26,993 bases of DNA, taken from JBGOUJ01 sp041477005. GTDB lineage: Bacteria > Acidobacteriota > Terriglobia > Bryobacterales > JACQDG01. The notes under the pieces were generated by a model. The model made no database searches. It had not been told where the DNA came from and worked only from the letters and a program-made list of their open reading frames with translations. Positions 24,274 to 26,993 of the stretch are shown one piece after another. A program made the position numbers and the translations under genes. Within the stretch, counting starts at the first letter, position 1. Every line of letters begins with the position of its first letter. Location of the stretch: contig JBGOUJ010000026.1 of assembly GCA_041477005.1 (NCBI GenBank), forward strand, positions 1 through 26,993. Direction: 5' to 3'.

Positions 24274-25204
24274 AGGTCTTCAGCTTTCGGCTCAGCGTCC
24301 GGCGCGAGATGCCTAGCATCTGGGCGGCCCTTTGCTGATGCCCTCCCGTCTGGTCCAACACCCGCATGATCATGCGCCGCTCCATGTGGTCCAGGCTGCA
24401 GCCGGCCCCCCCCTCGGTGACCAGCCGCGGCCCTTGCCTCTCGAGCGGCAAATCCGAAGATCGAATGACAAGGTCTTCCGCGAAAACCGCCGCCCGGGCG
24501 ATAGCGTTTCGCAGCTCGCGTACATTACCCGGCCAGGAATGCTTCTGCAGCAGCTCCTCGGCATCCGGCGAAAACCGCAGGCGCGGGTTGTGCGCGCGCA
24601 GGAAATGCTCGGCGATCGGCAGGACGTCCTCCACCCGCTCGCGCAGCGGCGGCACCCGGCTTTGGATCTGGCACAGCCGGTGATAGAGATCGCGCCGGAA
24701 GGCCCCGGTGCGAATCGCCTCCTCCAGATCCTGATTCGTAGCCGCCAGGACCCGCACGTCTACCGAAACCTTTCGCACGCCCCCCAGCCGGTAATAGGGC
24801 GTGCCGTCGAGCACGCGCAGCAGCTTGACCTGCATCTTGGGATCGAGATCCCCGATTTCGTCCAAAAACAGCGTTCCGGACTGGGCCAGCTCGAACAGTC
24901 CCTGCTTGGTCGAATCGGCGCCGCTGAAAGCCCCCTTCTCGTACCCAAAGAGCTCGCTCTCCATCAGGTGCTCGGGCAGCGCCGCGCAGTTCACATCCAC
25001 CCAAGGCTTGCCCGAGCGGATCGAGTAGTGGTGGATGGCCCGGGCCACCAGCTCCTTGCCACTTCCGGTCTCGCCGGTAATGAGGACCGTCGTATTGGTC
25101 AGCGCCACCCGCTCGGCCATCCGCAGGACGCGCTGCATGGCCTGGCTGCAGATCACCGCCGGCATTCCCAAGAACAACTGCGCTACTGAACCGTTCTGTG
25201 TCAT
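24236..25204 (-). CDS. Sigma-54-dependent transcriptional activator without a receiver domain
   Basis: 322 residues from ATG 25204. An AAA+ domain fills residues ~15-250: Walker A GETGSGKE (44-51), the sigma-54 contact loop GAFSGA (91-96, a T-to-S variant of GAFTGA), Walker B TLFLDEIGDL (111-120), and FRRDLYHRLCQIQ...PPLRER. A C-terminal Fis-type helix-turn-helix ends the protein (QQRAAQMLGISRRTLSRKLKTYG). No receiver or other sensory domain precedes the AAA+ part, as in PspF, so control must come from partners or expression level. The frame is open to 25396, but the additional 64 residues look non-coding and overlap palindromes. Target genes are unknown; the pilus operon or its own gene are candidates. 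Confidence 0.9.
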   Translation of the reverse strand: MTQNGSVAQLFLGMPAVICSQAMQRVLRMAERVALTNTTVLITGETGSGKELVARAIHHYSIRSGKPWVDVNCAALPEHLMESELFGYEKGAFSGADSTKQGLFELAQSGTLFLDEIGDLDPKMQVKLLRVLDGTPYYRLGGVRKVSVDVRVLAATNQDLEEAIRTGAFRRDLYHRLCQIQSRVPPLRERVEDVLPIAEHFLRAHNPRLRFSPDAEELLQKHSWPGNVRELRNAIARAAVFAEDLVIRSSDLPLERQGPRLVTEGGAGCSLDHMERRMIMRVLDQTGGHQQRAAQMLGISRRTLSRKLKTYGADANYQNCVA

Positions 25205-25226
25205 CAGTACTGTAAGTAACGTACAT

Positions 25227-25261
25227 TTACCCCCCTTGATCGGTCCATAGAACGGGGGTAA
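25227..25261 (-). promoter_or_regulatory. Inverted repeat in the leader of the sigma-54 activator gene
   Basis: TTACCCCC (25227-25234) and GGGGGTAA (25254-25261) form a perfect 8-bp inverted repeat around a 19-base loop, starting 23 bases upstream of the ATG at 25204. It could be an operator or an RNA hairpin. A third related copy, GGTACCCCCC, follows nearby at about 25270-25279 when read on the minus strand. Confidence 0.45.
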
Positions 25262-25291
25262 CTTTCTGGGGGGTACCTTAGTACCGAAATT

Positions 25292-25302
25292 GACAAATTG
25301 TC
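25292..25302. promoter_or_regulatory. GACAA-n-TTGTC palindrome, copy 1
   Basis: GACAAATTGTC, perfect apart from the central base, about 90 bases upstream of the activator start. Its centre is 41 bases from copy 2, close to four helical turns. Confidence 0.55.
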
Positions 25303-25330
25303 CTTCCGGCCAAGCCGTATGGCACGATTT

Positions 25331-25345
25331 GGGACAAATTGTCCC
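25331..25345. promoter_or_regulatory. GGGACAA-n-TTGTCCC palindrome, copy 2
   Basis: GGGACAAATTGTCCC is a 15-bp palindrome around one central base and the strongest copy of the motif. It sits ~130 bases upstream of the sigma-54 activator, a usual distance for an enhancer of this regulator class. Confidence 0.6.
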
Positions 25346-25463
25346 TCGGGGAGAACCCCTGGCTGACGCTCGCCGCCGATCAACTAAGTAACTCAATCAA
25401 AAGCGGATAGACTCTTAAGTCGGTGTCGCGATGGCAATGGCCCCCGGCGTGCCGTACCAGGCG

Positions 25464-25475
25464 GCAAGTACTTGC
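25464..25475. promoter_or_regulatory. 12-bp palindrome
   Basis: GCAAGTACTTGC is a perfect palindrome just 6 bases ahead of the ATG at 25482; a possible operator, unrelated in sequence to the GACAA motif. Confidence 0.35.
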
Positions 25476-25481
25476 AACCCT

Positions 25482-25601
25482 ATGACTGCCATGTCACTAA
25501 AGGCGAAGGCCTTCATCACCGTCACGGTCGGTGTAGGCCTCGCCCTCCTGCTGATCCAATTGGCCCGGTGGGAGTGCCCCGATCCGGCCCGTTACCGGTA
25601 A
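25482..25601 (+). pseudogene. Truncated N-terminus of a multi-helix membrane signalling protein
   Basis: A 39-residue frame, MTAMSLKAKAFITVTVGVGLALLLIQLARWECPDPARYR followed by TAA. It resembles, from memory, the first ~40 residues of acidobacterial membrane proteins that carry a multi-helix sensor domain followed by HD-GYP or GGDEF output: a basic MSLKAK start, a first helix, then a W-x-x-x-DP-R-[FY] segment. The remaining helices are not recognisable downstream in any frame. The HD-GYP gene 400 bases further on lacks this domain, so the fragment could be the head of the same ancestral gene. A genuine small membrane peptide cannot be excluded. Confidence 0.45.
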
Positions 25602-25796
25602 GCAGCTTCCTTGGATTACAATCACTACACGTAGGACAACGCTCGGAGCGCAACTGGGCTGGGTGATCAAAGTCGACTCCAAGCCGGATCGCCACCGATC
25701 ACTATACTCAACTCAGGGGGAAGTTAACGTCTTCCCAAAAGCCCCCGCGTCACCGGTAGCAAGGCCCCACGGAAGGAGCTTGCGGCCCTCAAAAGT

Positions 25797-25820
25797 GGAC
25801 AATTTGGCGCCCGCGTCGCC
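25797..25820 (+). promoter_or_regulatory. Half palindrome and sigma-54-like promoter ahead of the HD-GYP gene
   Basis: GGACAATTT (25797-25805) resembles half of the GGACA palindrome. Directly after it TTGGCGCCCGCGTCGCC has GG and GC separated by 10 bases, as in -24/-12 promoters, but the -12 is TCGC instead of TTGC. It is a weak candidate promoter. Confidence 0.3.
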
Positions 25821-25876
25821 AGGGTAGTAAACCCCTTTAGATTCAGCGGCTTACTCGCCAACAGCAGTTCGCGGCA

Positions 25877-25889
25877 GGACAGATTGTCC
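25877..25889. promoter_or_regulatory. GGACA-nnn-TGTCC palindrome, copy 3
   Basis: GGACAGATTGTCC matches copies 1 and 2 apart from one central base and lies about 115 bases ahead of the HD-GYP start. Confidence 0.5.
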
Positions 25890-25990
25890 CAACCGCGGAC
25901 CGCTGCTTAATCCCAACGTGTTGAGCGGCAAAGGGTTGCTGGACAGCCGCATGGAACCGGACGTGCTCTTGAGGCGCTGTGGTCAAACCA

Positions 25991-26000
25991 GAGGAGAGGG
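25991..26000 (+). promoter_or_regulatory. Ribosome binding site of the HD-GYP gene
   Basis: GAGGAGAGGG, a strong purine-rich site with AGGAG ending 8 bases before TTG 26005; it favours this start over the in-frame ATG at 25951. Confidence 0.65.
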
Positions 26001-26004
26001 CGAA

Positions 26005-26993
26005 TTGAACCCCACGGGTAAGTGGCTCGGAAAACTGAGGCTGGCAAGACTCAGACCTAACTCGCACCATTTGTTGATTCTGCTCTGGGTGGTCGTCTTG
26101 CTCGGGACCCCCTTGTTTTACGCGGGCTGGTGGGCAGTGCTGGCGATGGCGATCCCGATCCTTTACCTGGCCCGCCACGCCTACGCGCTGTTACGAATGC
26201 AGGATCAGGATATGGCCGCCCTGTACCTGCGCACGATCGAAGCGCTGGCACTGATGGTCGAGGCCAAGGATGAAACGACGCACCGGCACATCCGGCGCGT
26301 TGCGTCTTATGCTCAGGCAATCGGCAAAGCGATGGGTCTCAAGGGGAACGATCTGGCGGCCCTGCACGCGGCGGCACTGTTGCACGACATCGGCAAGGTC
26401 GCGGTGCCGGAGCACATCATATCGAAACCAGGGCGGCTCACGGAAGAGGAATTTGAAAAAATGAAGATCCACTCCGTGATCGGGGCCGAGATCCTGGAGA
26501 GAATGCACCTGCCTTATGCGGTAGCGCCGATTGTGCACTCGCACCATGAGCGGTGGGACGGCGCCGGTTACCCGGATGGGATCAAGGGAGAAGCCATACC
26601 CCTGGGTGCGCGGATTCTGGCAGTGGCGGATTCGTTTGACGCGCTGACTTCGGACCGTCAGTATCGCCCGGCCTACTCGCCGGAAGAAGCCATGGACATC
26701 CTGAACGGAGGGGCCGGCACGATCTACGATCTCCAGATCGTGAAGCTGCTCGAAGAACTGCATCCAAAATTGGTGACGCTGCCCGAATCCTGTCAGACGC
26801 CGCAGCCCGTCTGTGCGGCTGATGGTAAGGGCAGGGGTCAGGCCGTGCCGCGGACGGGGTTGTCGATCGAGAGCTCGTCACCGCTCTTCTCCATCGTGCG
26901 GGCGCGGCAGGAGCTGCAGGCTATCTACGAACTGACCCGCGACCTCGGCAACAGCCTGGACTTGAACGGGACCTTCCGGCTTCTGGTCGACCA
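26005..26993 (+). CDS. HD-GYP phosphodiesterase with GAF domain, membrane-anchored (3' end outside window)
   Basis: At least 329 residues from TTG 26005; the end is missing. Two close hydrophobic segments (HLLILLWVVVLLGTPLFYAGWWAVLAMAIPILYLA, ~23-57) anchor it, followed by a short helical linker (LYLRTIEALALMVEAKDETTHRHIRRV). The HD-GYP domain has HDIGKVAVPEHI with His127-Asp128 and HHERWDGAGYPDG with Gly188-Tyr-Pro190, so the catalytic set looks complete and c-di-GMP hydrolysis is expected. A GAF-like segment starts at ~305 (ELQAIYELTRDLGNSLDLNGTFRLLVD). Related proteins usually carry a larger multi-helix sensor domain in front, reduced here to a hairpin. It could set the c-di-GMP level read by the nearby PilZ protein. 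Confidence 0.87.
   Translation, partial: MNPTGKWLGKLRLARLRPNSHHLLILLWVVVLLGTPLFYAGWWAVLAMAIPILYLARHAYALLRMQDQDMAALYLRTIEALALMVEAKDETTHRHIRRVASYAQAIGKAMGLKGNDLAALHAAALLHDIGKVAVPEHIISKPGRLTEEEFEKMKIHSVIGAEILERMHLPYAVAPIVHSHHERWDGAGYPDGIKGEAIPLGARILAVADSFDALTSDRQYRPAYSPEEAMDILNGGAGTIYDLQIVKLLEELHPKLVTLPESCQTPQPVCAADGKGRGQAVPRTGLSIESSSPLFSIVRARQELQAIYELTRDLGNSLDLNGTFRLLVD

Larger units (their letters stand above)
25205..26004. other. Long intergenic region between the sigma-54 activator and the HD-GYP gene
   Basis: About 800 bases with no complete gene of convincing quality. It holds an inverted repeat near the activator start, three copies of a GGACA-n-TGTCC palindrome plus a half site, a 12-bp palindrome, a broken membrane-protein fragment (25482-25601) and the ribosome site of the HD-GYP gene. 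The stretch 25602-25790 shows nothing recognisable. Confidence 0.6.

Noticed and set aside
25320..25336. TGGCACG as a sigma-54 -24 element
   Set aside because: The -24 matches well but the base pair expected to be GC at -12 is GA, and no gene start follows at a sensible distance.
25205..25396. 64-residue N-terminal extension of the sigma-54 activator
   Set aside because: Reads through palindromes and an inverted repeat, and has no domain-like sequence; ATG 25204 fits the family better.
25472..25666. 64-residue frame in the intergenic region
   Set aside because: No ribosome site, His/Arg/Pro-rich, and the overlapping frame from 25482 looks more like real protein.
26068..26079. TTTGTTGATT resembling the octamer arrays
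   Set aside because: A single unit inside the HD-GYP membrane segment (HLLIL codons); chance match.

Overview
The window is G+C-rich, densely coded bacterial DNA. It most likely comes from an acidobacterium of the Bryobacterales/Solibacteres group. The best clue is the C-terminal ~235 residues of the protein at 2594-5857 (minus). They match the 'Solibacter C-terminal' domain (TIGR03437 type: NGATFSASISPGSLISIFGKNL, then SPGQINAQLP, then GLNQINFQVP), fused behind YVTN beta-propeller repeats. Lineage and family names come from motif recognition by eye; no database search was possible.

Layout. (1) 1-5857, minus: two tandem paralogous secreted beta-propeller proteins joined by an ATGA overlap; the second runs off the left edge. 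(2) 5887-6116: a divergent promoter region with a near-consensus sigma-70 promoter (TTGACA-17-TATGCT) facing right. (3) 6117-19729, plus: a nearly complete Tad/Flp (type IVc) pilus operon. Its order is DUF192 protein, TadD-like TPR protein, Flp pilin, GT-C-like membrane protein, prepilin peptidase, CpaB/RcpC, CpaC secretin, TadG-like, two TadE-like pseudopilins, CpaE/TadZ, CpaF/TadA ATPase, TadB, TadC and a DsbA-like thiol oxidoreductase. Many of these genes overlap by ATGA or GTGA. (4) 19758-21536, plus: an SDR reductase and a DUF5996 protein. (5) 21582-25204, minus: a regulatory set of a receiver-less sigma-54 activator, a PilZ-domain protein and two tandem CpaE-like ATPases. (6) 25205-26004: about 800 bp of mostly non-coding DNA with repeated palindromes and a broken N-terminal fragment of a membrane signalling protein. 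(7) 26005 to the right edge, plus: an HD-GYP/GAF protein, incomplete.

How the genes fit together: the plus-strand operon would encode the whole machine, with the pilin, its processing peptidase, the secretin channel, inner-membrane platform, assembly ATPase, minor pilins and localisation ATPase. The DsbA-like protein probably serves the cysteine-rich minor pilins. The minus-strand set plus the HD-GYP protein looks like a c-di-GMP and sigma-54 control layer for the same machine.

Most unusual signal: short arrays of degenerate 7-bp or 8-bp units sit at gene boundaries. At two genes (the second propeller gene and cpaC) the 7-bp arrays lie inside the coding sequence and encode the hydrophobic core of the signal peptide. 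At cpaC an inverted copy also encodes the basic N-terminus. Because 7 is not a multiple of 3, a heptamer array gives the same cyclic heptapeptide in every frame of a strand, so it could act as a frame-independent source of signal peptides. I saw no tRNA, rRNA, CRISPR array, transposase or integrase.
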